A stretch of DNA of 64,000 nt. Origin: Sphagnum magellanicum (lineage: Eukaryota; Streptophyta; Sphagnopsida; Sphagnales; Sphagnaceae). The notes beneath the pieces are model-generated. The model worked only from the letters and a program-made list of their open reading frames with translations. It did no database searches and was not told the origin of the DNA. Position numbers and translations under genes: made by a program. The stretch lies in NCBI GenBank assembly GCA_021904315.1, contig CM038925.1:5520501-5584500 (forward strand), written 5' to 3'. Below, piece after piece: positions 12,424-23,910 of the stretch (position 1 is its first letter; each line of letters opens with the position of its first letter).

Positions 12424-12702
12424 AAATTTCATATACTTCACGTCCATGTGATATAGACTATCTATCTATTTCTAAGTCAAACAATCAAGTGTGGGTCATG
12501 CAAAAAATTGGACATTTATTTTATTATGACTTGTAAATTCAATTGGCAATTTCGTTATCTTTTGATGCATACTTAGGTTTGCCAAGTGATATGGTGGGTG
12601 AAAAAATTGTTCAATGGGCAAGATACCAAACTCTGGGTGTTCTCCCTTTGGTGTTTCAAAGTTGGGGGTAATTTTTAATGTGTGCAGGTGGAAGACCTTA
12701 CC

Positions 12703-13039
12703 TGAAAATGTTAAATCAGCCAAAGGAAATGAATGCAGTCAGTAAGAAAGTACTACTGCGACTTTTTCCTCTGGTCTGCCCATTTGCCCCGTCTTTTTAA
12801 ACCTTGTCATGCCTGGGCATGTTTTGGTTCCATGTTCTGCATGTTTTGAACAAACTAGGGGTATAGAGGGGTATGTAACCTATTACTTGGCATGTTATGT
12901 GAGGTTACAAGTGCAAAACATGCCTGGGTGTCACTTGAGAAAATATGTATGGGGCAAATGGGCAGACTGGAAGAAAAAATCGCAGTAGTACTTTTGTACT
13001 GACTGCAAATATTTCTTTTGGCCAATTTAACATTCACCC
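12703..13039. mobile_element. MITE-1, long-terminal-inverted-repeat element
   Basis: The first and last approximately 110 bp are inverted repeats of each other (left: AAATGTTAAATCAGCC, GCAGTCAGTA, AGTACTACTGCGA; right: the reverse complements). The interior carries further inverted CATGCC/GGCATG words. The allelic position in copy 3 (62,570-62,574) is an empty site reading through the flanks with a single TTACC, whereas here TTACC and CTACC flank the element, so a 4-5 bp target duplication is likely. It has no coding capacity, as expected of a MITE. The superfamily is not certain. Confidence 0.8.
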
Positions 13040-14547
13040 TACCTATTGCATGGGCAAAACCTTTGTGGTCAGGGTTCTATCCTGTTGAGGAAACTTACTT
13101 TAAATTAAATTATGAAACATGCAGCTTGACCAACTCACATTATATGGGTAATGGACATTTGGTCCACTCCTAGCTAATTGTGTCCCGCCAAAATGAATAT
13201 GTTCAAAACGTGCTGATCATTGAAATAAATATGTTTGCAACATTAGGATTGCCAAAACACAAATTTTCAGAATTTGACAATGACCAATTTAAGCAATATT
13301 ACATAAATTATATGCATTGGACAAATTGCCTTTGACTCTATGAAAACCATCTAGAGCTGAACACCAACAAAATAATATTAGTGGATGTCTAAAATTTCAC
13401 CACATGAAATTATTGTGTCGTCAAGTTCACTCCATCATTTGTCCCGGAGTGTCATTTTTGTTTTTAATAAAACTTGGAAGATGATATGGACCCCTACACA
13501 TGATGCGTACTATTCTAGATGTGAACCTAGGCTTGACCAAAACTCCATAAGATAATGAATTTCAACATTTTCCTGAGAATATTTTGTGGACTACATCAAC
13601 TCTTTTGATTCCCACATAGAAATTTAGCAAAACGAAACTTCTCACATGTGTTAGTGACCATTAAAATGCCAACTGGTAACACAAGCTAGGTAGCTTCCAA
13701 GGGTACAAGGTAACAGTCTTGCTCTAAGCTATGTTCTTTTGGTGCCAAATTTTGTCAAAATGTGAAAAATGAAACAGGAATATTTTGTGGCAATATTCCT
13801 TTTTCTGCTAAAAATGGTCAAATTGAAAACCCTCCCCACATTTGGATGTTGATTTTAATTTGGTAGCATTTTTACGACCAGTTTTTAAACTACTTAGACA
13901 TGATTAAAAACCTGTTAGCATTTAATGCTAAGTCCCTCTTGGGATGCTAGCCAATGATGCAACATCAGAAAGTTGGAAAAAATATTGCTTGCTCTTAGGG
14001 TAAAAGGCAAATAATATAAATAAAATGCAAGAAGCAGAATCTTATCAATAAGTTAAGTAAAAAAGATTCCATCAACAACAAATCAAAGTTGCAAAATGTT
14101 AGAATTTACACGAGTTCCAAGATTATCCTTCCATGTTATTACCTTTTTGTCCACATTTCAAAACAATTCCCCATCCTCAAAAAGTAAACTTCCAATACAT
14201 GAAACCCAAGTATGGCATCCAAAAGGATAAGAAATGTTTTTCTTCCAACCGAGTGAAGCATACATTTACTCTTTCATTTGTGAGTGGACATGGCTGCGTA
14301 AAGGACATACCCACCCATTATTGGCGGATATCTCTTGGGAAATTAGTTGCCGACAAAATATTGGTGGGTACATGATTTACCTGTGCCCAATATTGGGTTT
14401 CCCAACAGTCCTCTTTTGTTGGAATTTCAAAGCAATTGCGCGTATGCATGGAACATTCTACAGGGACACAACACCAATCCATGTTGCGCTAATGGCCAAA
14501 GCACACAAGGTTTGTAACCATCCACGAAATATTGCAAAAGATAAAAC

Positions 14548-14553
14548 TTTATT
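14548..14553 (-). terminator. Poly(A) signal of germin-like gene, copy 1
   Basis: AATAAA on the minus strand, about 180 bp downstream of the stop codon of the germin-like gene. The same signal is at the same distance in copy 2. Confidence 0.6.
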
Positions 14554-14733
14554 GGGAATTGAATGGCATGACGGCCAACTCAACCACTTTCATGTCAAGT
14601 GGGATACTGAATCTGATGCCCCGCACAAAATTTGCTGCAGTGCCATAGGCAGTCCCTAAAGAATAATTTAAAGGTTGCATCTCATGCAACATCTATAGAC
14701 ATAGAGTATGTATGAATATGTATGACCTTTGAT

Positions 14734-15423
14734 TCAAGCTTTCTTATTAGCAGCTGTGACTGCGTACTCGATCTTTTGGACTGCCTTTTCACCCAATCCG
14801 AATGCTTTTTCCAAGACCACCTCGGTGATGTTGGAATTGAATAACGCTACTGCCTGTATTTGCGTACCTGGGTTCTGGCTGTTCAGGGCTGCAATTGCAG
14901 TTGCAGTACCGTCGCACACGTTGAGCTCGAAGTGCAAAAGACCTCTCGGGAACACAAACAGATCGCCCTGCTGCAACGTGGCTGAATAAAGTTTTTCATC
15001 GGTGCTCACGAAACCGACGAACAAAGAACCCTCCACCACGAAAATGATCTCTGTGGCCCGAGGGTGTGTGTGGGGTGGGACGAGACCTCCTTTAGCGAAG
15101 TCCAGGCGTGCCATGGAAATCCCCAAAGTGTTGATGCCCGGGAATTGTCCTGCAAATGCTCCTGTGACGTTACTTCCAAGGGGGTTGTTGGTGTTTCCAG
15201 GGGCGGCCAAGAGAGGGGACATGAAGTCGGTGCCGGTCACAAGGGCAGGGTTCTTGCAGACCAGACCGTTAACGATGGTGGGGTTGTTGACATCGGCGGC
15301 GACACAGAAGTCTTGCTCTGGGTCCGCATCTGATGCAATGGCCATCATGGGGAGGAGAGCTAGCTGCAACACAAAAAGTGCCACTGTGACACGACGGACG
15401 TGAGCTGAAAAGCTCCCAGCCAT
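14734..15423 (-). CDS. Germin-like protein (secreted cupin), copy 1
   Basis: Germin-like proteins are secreted, often glycosylated, manganese-binding single-cupin proteins of the plant cell wall; some are oxalate oxidases or superoxide dismutases, many have no known activity. The 229-residue length is typical. Residues 1-31 form a signal peptide (hydrophobic run ALFVLQLALLPMMAIA). The family's paired N-terminal cysteines are C40 and C56. Germin box 1 (about 112-132) has the metal ligands H118, H120 and E125 in PPHTHPRATE; box 2 (153-168) has H164 in FPRGLLHFELN. NVT at 85 and NIT at 198 are potential glycosylation sites. The frame is open 15 codons further upstream but without another ATG, so the ATG at 15,423 is chosen; it places the signal peptide correctly. 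No intron interrupts the coding region. The protein is identical to that of copy 2. The enzymatic activity cannot be told from sequence. Confidence 0.94.
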   Translation of the reverse strand: MAGSFSAHVRRVTVALFVLQLALLPMMAIASDADPEQDFCVAADVNNPTIVNGLVCKNPALVTGTDFMSPLLAAPGNTNNPLGSNVTGAFAGQFPGINTLGISMARLDFAKGGLVPPHTHPRATEIIFVVEGSLFVGFVSTDEKLYSATLQQGDLFVFPRGLLHFELNVCDGTATAIAALNSQNPGTQIQAVALFNSNITEVVLEKAFGLGEKAVQKIEYAVTAANKKA

Positions 15424-15618
15424 CGCGTTGACGAATGCTTGTTGGGGAGACCGCTGCAGATTGAGCAAAGTTAGAGAAAATTCTTGACCCCAGGTAGGCA
15501 GAAAACAATTGAGCCAGCAATACTAGTGTAGGACGAAGGGGTCTGATAGGCAAGGAAAGCAGTGTAAGAAGAGGAGTCAGGTGAGCTCTGCAGTTGGAAT
15601 GGAGGAGTGTGCAGTTTG

Positions 15619-15626
15619 GATTTATA
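15619..15626 (-). promoter_or_regulatory. TATA box of germin-like gene, copy 1
   Basis: TATAAATC on the minus strand about 200 bp upstream of the ATG, inside CTATAAATCC. Conserved at the same distance in copy 2. A 5' leader of about 170 nt is implied. Confidence 0.6.
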
Positions 15627-15781
15627 GTGAGATGGCCAAGGTGGCGTACAAGGGATGCCAAAGGTGGAGGTGGAAAAGTGCGTACACGTTCAATCAATTG
15701 TCCACCGTCCTTGTCAATCCCGTGATGGACCATTCTAACCGATGGCTCTAGAAGCTGTAGGAGATAGTGGCATACTGAGAC

Positions 15782-15880
15782 AAAGGGCAAAATCTTTTTG
15801 GAAGGGGCCAGGTTGATTGACCCATCGCCAGTCTTTTGGAACATTGGGCACTCCCCAGTAGAAACATCTCTTCGGACCCC
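15782..15880. repeat. GCCAAT-containing upstream element (copy 1 promoter)
   Basis: The block around GGTTGATTGACCCATCGCC and GGAACATTGGGCACT is also present in copy 2 (about 58,700-58,790) and, diverged, twice in tandem at 60,411-60,640. It lies about 370-460 bp upstream of the start codon. Confidence 0.55.
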
Positions 15881-16454
15881 AAGTCCAGATATAGAATCAA
15901 ATGTGCTCTCTAACTTTTCAGTTTGTGTACATGGGAATGGAACTTTGTGTGGGATAAAGTTGAGGTGCTGTTGGGAACAAATTGGGAACTTGGAGGGCCC
16001 TGGATGCCTGCTACCTCAGCTAGATCAAAAATTTGAAAAAGAAAAAGAAAAAGCCATTGCGTCACAAGAGTTTTCATATTTTACAGATATATATATAAGG
16101 AGTGCCCCTATAAATGATGCATGAATGGATATAGGGGCTATATCAATTCAGCACCCGAAAAAAGGTAATGGTCAATATACATGCTTGTATGATTGTGTTA
16201 AAGGAGGAATAGTTAGTAAGTAGTTAGGGTATGCTGGCCCATCACCAAGGCAGCCTATGATCGAACACTTTGGCAGATCTTTCTCAATTCTTCTCCATTT
16301 TGAGTGATTTAAAATGTTATAGGAGTGCCTTCTCAAGCTTTACCAATCATCTTTCAAATGCAAAGCCAAAGGACCAGCCAAAAAAGAGCAGTAAAGAAAA
16401 TACATTTTTTCAAATTGCAAAACTTCTTTTTCTTCATTTTGAACCCTCCTACTT

Positions 16455-17095
16455 TCAAACCTCATAACATTCTTATTTCTTATTCATTTTAAACGATTTA
16501 AAGTGCTATAGGAGCATCACTTGAAATTCTACAAATCATCTTGGAACTATATAATAGCAACAGAACAAGATAAAAGGAATTTTTTGGGTGTTCGGGAATT
16601 GGCCTTTGTAACGTTTTGGTGGTTTGTTTGTTTTAGTTCTTGACCCCCTTTACTTTGGGGGGCAATAATTTTCTCAATTCTATTTCGTTTTTGACAATTT
16701 TTAGTGTGCTAGATGCACCAATATGAGGGGTTCAAGTTTTGTTTGGGCACTAAAAACAACAAAGCCCTCCCCTTGGATCCAACCTGCCCTAAGTGCTTAA
16801 ATGTTTGATCACCAACTGGTTTACCCTAGTGGTTTTCTTCCCTAATTTTGAATTCTTGGACATGGGCTTTGTTGATGATTGATTTCATACTTGTTTTTTT
16901 TTTTAATGTGATTTTTTTTCAAGATTTTAAATTTGTGAAGAAAATTGGATTCTATGTTGAATGAAGTGTTTTGCACATATGTGTTTGGTTTGTTGCATGA
17001 TCTATAGTTTTATAATATATGTACTTGTTACTGTAATATTTTTATGATAAAATAATATTATAACTTCTACTATGATCTACTAAATATTTTTTATA
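16455..17095. other. Segment unique to copy 1
   Basis: Copies 1 and 2 align on both sides of this stretch but not inside it; copy 2 has only about 140 bp of unrelated-looking sequence in the corresponding place. It is noncoding and AT-rich, so it is either an insertion in copy 1 or a deletion in copy 2. Confidence 0.45.
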
Positions 17096-17099
17096 AGAA

Positions 17100-18110
17100 A
17101 ATTTCATGTTCTTGTTTTTCTTTTAAATCTATGTCATTGATTGATTAAGTTTTTTAAAGGATTTAAATCAAAGTGGGATAGTTTCAATAAGGGTTTGGTC
17201 TACAATGGAATCTATTATAGGATCTTGGTTAGAGAAGGAAAAAGTGAACGAAATGATTACAAGAATCTTGCAAAAGCAATTCGATCAAACAACGAATAAA
17301 TATCTAAAAATAATGGTGTGCCAGCAATAGAAGTATGTCGTGAACATGAAGAAATGGAGGTTGTAACATCAATGCATGTGTAATCACAAATGTCATAAAC
17401 AAAAGATAAGCTTGCAAGGTACATGACTATTTTAATGAAGACAAATGTTTCAAAAAAAATTCAAATTGTACTAACAATGAAGTGTTACAATAACTAAGAT
17501 TAGTACTTGGGGAATATAAATTCTTCGAAGAATTTTTCAAATTCACAACCAAAATCTATAACAAAACATGTATTTCCAAATTTGAAACAACAAGTGCTAG
17601 AAAAGGAGGGATACTAATTCCAAACTTCTTGACATTCAAATTTTTAAGGTTCAGTTGGTAGTGAAAAGCATGGAGTTGGAGGAAAGAGAAAAAATTGTAA
17701 TAAGATGGGTGATCCATGTACATGCTTGGTAATCCAAAATCCACCATATTATGAACCACCAAGGGACTAGGAAGAAATTCATAACCATTTTGAAGTTGTT
17801 TATGAAGAATGGGTGAATGCCAATCAAGGAACCATAGGAACTCGAATGAAACATATTACAAAAGGTAGCACATGAATTTTTTTGCACCCTCAACATGTTT
17901 TTGTAACAAAATAATTAATGAGGAAAACATTATCCATGGACAATTGTATTGGGCGTATGAACCAAGGAATGATGCAATTCGTTGGAATGATGAGGTTGGT
18001 GAATGGACCACCATTATGTCGATAAATCCATGTGCCAAATTGAATACCCAAATCCTCACCATCTATTAGGTGTAAGTATTATCATTAGGAAGGATGTGTT
18101 ATGGATCAAT
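17100..18110. other. Older diverged duplicated stretch, no identified gene
   Basis: Homologous to the inverted stretch at about 56,050-57,070, but by eye only about 80 percent identical, much lower than the adjoining germin-like core. A plus-strand frame at about 17,872-18,069 (words HGQLYWAYEP and DEVGEWTTI) looks protein-like and its counterpart in copy 2 is recognisable, but no family is recognised and stops occur in both copies. Confidence 0.5.
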
Positions 18111-18179
18111 GATGCTAGCAAGCGAACATGAGTAGGTGAACCTTATTGCAACCTTAACATTGGGTTCGCAATCAAGTGT

Positions 18180-19060
18180 GAAGTGCAAGGGCCATGAGGC
18201 CAAGAGTGTGTTTAAATGTCAAACACACTCTCACAAATGGAGGAGAGTGCAAGGGATGAAGCCCAGTGACTCCCAAGTGCACTCCCACTTTGGGAGTTGC
18301 ATTTGTGCGGGAGTTGTGAATGTTTGGAACCTTGATTGGAAAGGTAAACAAGCACCAAATTGGGCCCCTAGGACACCATTAGAAAGGTCTTGAAGCATAG
18401 ATGTGTAAGGTGCCCTCACATTGTTCATTTAAACCTGATTTGCATGAGTTATGATCAAAAGAAAAGGCAAGAGTCAAATTGGAAATTTGACTCCCAACCA
18501 CAAATCCCTTGAAAGCAGGGGTCAAATGAGGTCCGATTAGGGCGTGCTATACACCTTTGGAAAGATCCTTTTTGAGGGCAATAAGATAATTGTTTCGCAT
18601 TTTCAAAACAAATTTGATTTGAAAAATATATGAACGTCCAAAGTTTTGGGATAACAAAAGTTTCAATTTTGGGACTCCCAGGGAAAAGTGACATTTGGAT
18701 GTCGTCCTCGTAGAGAAACACAAAGTATACTATAAGGAGGGGAATGGTGCCTCCTCCCAAAGGTTGTGAGTTGTGTAAAACTTATGCTTGAAGTTGTCCT
18801 TACTAAATCCATCACACCACTTCCATTGAACTTACACTAACTAACCTCTTTTCTTGGTTGTGCAAATTGACCTCATCTTGAACTCTCGCTTATGGATTTG
18901 TCCTAGTCCCATTTCAAAGCTTTAGCATGCCCTCCTACTTTTGAAGTGTTGTAAATTAGGGAACATGCCCCAACTTTCTTTTTTTTTCGTTGTTTCGTTC
19001 TAGGACCCACCTTTGGGTTTATGGAGGAATTCAGGGGCATGTCAAACATACTCACGTGAA
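18180..19060 (+). mobile_element. Possible LTR fragment (low confidence)
   Basis: The stretch has a TATA-like ACTATAAGGAGGGG about two-thirds of the way along, conserved-looking GGACACCATTAGAAAGGTCTT and CCTTTGGAAAGATCC phrases of the kind seen in plant LTRs, and a GC-richer profile than its flanks. A perfect 10-bp inverted repeat, GAGTGTGTTT/AAACACACTC, lies at 18,204-18,230. No second LTR, primer-binding site or polyprotein was found nearby, so a solo LTR is only a guess. Confidence 0.3.
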
Positions 19061-19073
19061 TAGGAATGAGTTT

Positions 19074-19205
19074 TCAAAAATATTTCATGCCATGTCATGG
19101 AATATTCTTCATATATTCATTTGCCATGTGGAAAATATTTTGTGACATGGTAGAATATTCCATGACATGGCAAAATATTTTATGACCTGCCATGAAATAT
19201 TTTGC
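19074..19205. repeat. Cluster of inverted ATATTTCATG / CATGACATGG words
   Basis: Sequence at the left (AAATATTTCATGCC, ATGTCATGGAATATTC) recurs as its reverse complement on the right (GAATATTCCATGACATGG, GCCATGAAATATTT), forming a compound palindrome about 130 bp long. Confidence 0.6.
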
Positions 19206-22200
19206 TACTTCACATGTGTGATTTGTTTGGGGATCAATAATGGCTTATTGATTCTAAACATGGGTTTGGTTTGCAAAGTTGTCAAGAATAGCATCATGTG
19301 AAGGTTTGAAGGCACAAGGAAATAAAAAGATGCATTTTATCATCCCTATGCAACCAATGTTCCAAATGTTTAGGGCTCTTGAACAATAATTACAATATTT
19401 TCATAACTATTGAAATGAGTGGAAATTACATGTTTAAAAAATATTTGATGAAATAAAATTCTCAAAATATACTAATTATTTGATAAACATGTGTTGAAAT
19501 GGCCAAGGTACTAGGTGCAGATGAGCTCAAATGAACCAAAATTATTTTTGCAATTTTTATTACATTTGTCTATGTGGTGCCACTTTAGTGGCATGTGAAT
19601 CATGGAATGTTATGCTTATTGAATAATATGGATATTGAAAAAAATTAAATGAATCAAAAAATTTCCAATATCAAAGTTTGGTTTAGACAAAGGATGTTTA
19701 ACATTTTCATTCAATGATATTACTTTCAAAAATGGCCCCTTAGTTCTCATAATACAATTTATTTCATCCTCAAAAATTTTGTAGTAATAGGGTACTATTA
19801 AACACATTCAAAAAACATTCAAATTTTCATAGTTTTCAAATTTGGTGTTTATCAAAATCGAAGGTTCTTAAAAAGTTTATGAACCTTTTACAACATGTAA
19901 ATGTGATGCAATGTATATGTTGTCTAAAGAAAAGTTGTAGCTTATAATATAAAAATTAAACTTGAAAATGTTAACATGTTTTTGTATGATTTGAAATTAT
20001 GAAAAATTTTCAAACAAAAAACAAAATTCGTGCATTTTCAAAATTTTGTATTTATTCAAATTTGATTATAAACAAACATATGACATATTGGGGCAACTAT
20101 AAATACAATAGATAATTTTTTTCAAAATATTTCATTTGAAAATATTTCCTCTTTATGAAAACATGTTTTTTTGTCAAAAGGACCCTAAAAAGGACAATAG
20201 TCTTGAATGTAAAGTGAACACGTTGGTTTGTTGTATGTTGTTTGAACCTTAGTACGATGTTATAAAAATACACATGGAAGCATGTTATGACTATCAAAGG
20301 TTTTATTGCAAATATTGGCCATTGCCTAAATGGAAATAAATTTATGAATCCATATACTTTTATGCCACACCACTAATGTATATTCATCACAATAAAAAAT
20401 AAAACATCTATGTAGAAATATAGAGTTTAAAAAAAACCTTTAAGCCATAATAAGAATTTAAACTTCCTATATAATCTGACCAACTACAACAAACTTTATG
20501 ACTGAAAAAATCACAATTGATTTGATGTAAATATAATTTGTGATGTACTATCACTAGAGTTCAAGAATGCATCAACAAATGTTGAACTTCTTCCCAATTC
20601 CACATGTAGTGATGAATGAACCTTTTTATGAGACCATAAAGCATCATCGTCTTCGAGACGTGATACACATGTTTACATTGCACATATGCCCCATGGCTAC
20701 CCAAAGAAACTACCAACATTGCAACAAAATATACACATGAACATGTAAGAAATTTTCAATAGTGACATTGTATTGTTTGTCATTAGAAAGAATATTGTAA
20801 ATTTGTCCATACGTAAATGGCAAGACATCAATAGGGGGGAAAATAGTGCATTGGCGAAATAAGATGCCAACTTCCCAATTGTTGGTGTGTTGTTGTGTTA
20901 ATTTGAAGATGAAAGGTTGTTTCACCTTCTTGCCACCATGAATTGTACGCCAACAACTTGCAATAGACGATGTCACAAGGTTGTGACCACTCATAGTAGG
21001 CACATGGGAAATGCTTGAACTAGAAGATTGGAAACCAAGTAAACTTTGAGTGTTGTTTTTACGTAGGTGGTCAAAGGAAAACCATGCTTTTTCTAAAAGT
21101 TGTTATCTCCTTTTGAGTTATGTTAACACCCTCTTGGATGGGCCATACAATTGGAACTAGAGGCCTAACAATTACATATTTTTACATTGTCCCACCAATG
21201 TAATGCCTTAAGTCATTAGGACAAAATCAGTGTTTATGGTGCTCAAATGATCCGCTTCGATATTATGCCTAGAAACTTGAGTAACATGGAGTAGGAGTTC
21301 CACTTATAAATTTATAAAGATTGATATTTGTTTTGCATTTGAGCCCTATGGTTTTTTGGAATGTAGAACATTGAATTGCAAATTTGGGTGGGCAATGTTC
21401 AATATGCCATTACACAAATAGTTTCTTTTAATTCCAATCCACCACAAGATAATAAAGGGAACAAATTATTGGAACCAAAGGGTGGTTATTGCATGGGTAC
21501 ATCTTCGACAATATTAGGTTCAATAATGGGAACAATTAATCATAAACGAGAAAAATTTACATGGTCAAGACAAAGGGAATCATTATCTGCACAAGAGGAT
21601 AATCAATAGGTCACTTGGTAGATTCGTAAACCTTTTCACCTTCAAGGTGCGAAAGGCGATTTGTGAAGGATGACCTAAATGTGTAATTTGCCATAACCAC
21701 TACAAGTTTAGCAAGATCATTAGACCCTTGAGCCTTCCTCAACAACAGTTCATTCCTATAAGGTCCATGGATTGCCTTCCAAATGTTATTTATACAATGT
21801 AGATTATTTGAAAGCATGAATGTATTGTCAGACGTTGTTGTACAGAGACAAATGTCGCAATTTCCCAACTATTGTAACCACATATTATGCACAATTTTTA
21901 CTAAATTGTAAATGGACATGTCTACCCACTCCTCATCATTGATTTTTTGCAGATTAAAAGAAAAGAAGCATTAGCAAAATCCAAAATGTCACAATGGAGA
22001 TGGAGATAGAATGCAAATGGAATTCGAGTGCAAATGAGCATGTAGTTTTGAATACATAAAAGAGAGGGGAAATCATAGGAAGTTCACAAAAGAAATACTC
22101 GTATGGACAATGAAACCTCCCCATTGTCTGACATGAAAATGCCAAAAGTTAAGCCAATTGCTAAGCTCATGGACACCCCAAATGAGAACCACCAACAATA

Positions 22201-22689
22201 AATTAGAACATAAAAATTGTCAACCTCCCCAAGGGATGTGGCATTGTTGTACTAGTGGCAAAGAGCCTTGTGTTAATTTTGCAACTTACGTTTGATTAGT
22301 TGTTTACTATGCCCATTGAATGATTAAGTCCAATGGAATACACAGGTGCGTTCCTTATCAACCATCTTGATAGAGCGGTCCCCTAAACCATAAACAATTT
22401 TGATCGTGTTCTAATTGGTTTGTGCACTATTAGCCATGAATCCCTTGAAATTTGGTTTTGGAAACCCATGTTTTAACATGATCTCATTATTTTTTTTCCA
22501 CATAATTTGTTGAAATTTTGTGTCCTCATATTGCATATCACAAACTACTATGGTCATCATTTTATAATAGACAGGATCATACACATGAAAATCCATAGTT
22601 GTCAAACCAACAACCTATTCCACATGATCAAACATGATCCAAGTGTTTTGCAAATCCCTTGTATGTTGGGAGCAATTTTTTTTTTTAAC
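19206..22689. other. AT-rich DNA with short unidentified frames
   Basis: No gene is supported. Protein-like but unassigned short frames exist on the minus strand (20,710-21,003; 21,611-21,868) and plus strand (21,376-21,609), all broken. They may be remnants of one or more transposons. Confidence 0.4.
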
Positions 22690-23910
22690 AACCTTCAATT
22701 GAACTCAAAGCTCAAAGCAAGGAGCTTTGCACATGGCCGAAAAAGAAAAAATTGATATTGCCTCTAACTTTCGGCACCAAAACTTGTAGGCTAGGGAGGG
22801 GAAAAAAAAAAATTTATTTATTTCCTCCTTAACCTCCAACTTTCGGTGCTAAAAATTAGATGCCTAGTAGAGCTTGTGCCTGGAGCTCTAGGAATGTCCG
22901 AGAGTAAATTTTTATGTTCGTCATCAAAAGTAAGAAGTCGAGCATAAAACAATCACTCAAACTCTATGAATGGAAATCTAGGCATGGTTCAAAGCAATTT
23001 TTTTTGCTTTTGATCTCCTATTCTTGGCGCCAAAAATAACAAGTCGAGAGTAAAAACAAATTCCTTGGCCATGATTTGAGTTTCTAAGCTTTTTGTTTAG
23101 AGTTCTAGGCATGGCCAAGATCATTTTTTTTGGTTTTGGCTTCCTACTATTAAAAGTAGGAGGTGGAGCACAAAAAAAATTGCCTTGGCCATGCTTTGAA
23201 CTTTTAAACTTTGTGCTTGGAATTTTAGGCATGGCGGAGAGCAAAGTTTTTTCTCTTGGCCTCCTATTTTCAATGTCCAAAGTAGGAGACTAAATGCAAA
23301 AAAATGCTCCAATTATTTACATAGAAATATGGACATGGTTGAGACCAATTTTTTTGCTTTCGGTTTCCTACTTTTGGTGTCAAAAGTAGGAGGCCAAAAG
23401 TAAAAAAATTACCTTGGCCGTGCTTTGAATTTCTAAGCTTTGTGCTTAGAGTTCTATGCATGGCCAAAATAAATAAAAAATTGTCTTGGCCTCCTACTTT
23501 TGGCATAAAAAATAGGAGGTTAAATGCAAAAAAATTTGTTTTAGCCATGTTTTGAGCTTCCAAGATCCGTGCTTGGAGCTCTAAGTGTGGCCAAAAACAA
23601 TTCTTTTTTACTTTCAATCTCCTATTTTTGGCTTTCAAAGTAGGAGGCTAAGAGCCAAAAAGTTTGCGCGAGCCATGCTTTGAGCTCCAAGCTTTGTGTT
23701 TGGAGTTCTAAGCATGGCCAAAAGAAAAAAGGTTTTGTTCTTGGCCTTCTATTTTCAATGTCATAAGTAGGAGGTTGAATGCAAAATGCTTCGGGCATGT
23801 TTTGAACTTCTAAGCTTTGTGTTTGGACCTTTCAACATGGTGAAATCTATCTTTTTATTCTTGCCTCCTACTTTTAATGTCGAAACTAGGAGGTCAAAAG
23901 TAATAAAAGT
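22690..23910. repeat. Tandem array of about ten 105-130-bp units with internal hairpin
   Basis: A diverged unit repeats head to tail, with starts recognisable by GGCATGGCCAAG-like words near 22,981, 23,109, 23,228, 23,331, 23,457, 23,584 and 23,712, plus weaker units before and after. Each unit contains CTTTGTGCTTGGAGTTCTA, and a short inverted repeat in which CCTCCTACTTTTGG is followed within a few bases by CAAAAGTAGGAGG. Short ORFs on both strands here simply follow the repeat. Confidence 0.85.

Larger units (their letters stand above)
12424..18110 (-). repeat. Duplicated germin-like segment, copy 1
   Basis: Three homologies define this segment. Positions 12,424-14,500 match 62,290-64,000 in the same orientation. 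Positions 14,426-16,445 match 60,141-57,211 in inverted orientation at very high identity (about 98-99 percent by eye, apart from a 0.9-kb indel). Positions about 17,100-18,110 match about 57,070-56,050 inverted at clearly lower identity. Strand is given as that of the resident gene. Boundaries are judged by eye to within tens of bases. Confidence 0.85.

Noticed and set aside
14234-14659. 141-codon plus-strand ORF beside the germin-like gene, with a partial copy at 63.7 kb
   Set aside because: It lies antisense to the 3' region of the germin-like transcript and is conserved only because the whole segment is duplicated; no domain.
15002-15403. 133-codon ORF antisense to the germin-like gene
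   Set aside because: Shadow of the GC-rich cupin coding region on the other strand.
15269-15844. 191-codon minus-strand ORF over the germin-like promoter (and 290-codon relative at 58,426-59,298)
   Set aside because: Out of frame with the cupin, overlapping its promoter, leader and start; length is due to GC-rich content, and copy 2's version extends into the unique block.
22690-23910. CRISPR-like array
   Set aside because: Units are long, diverged and contiguous without unique spacers between identical repeats; the genome is a plant's.
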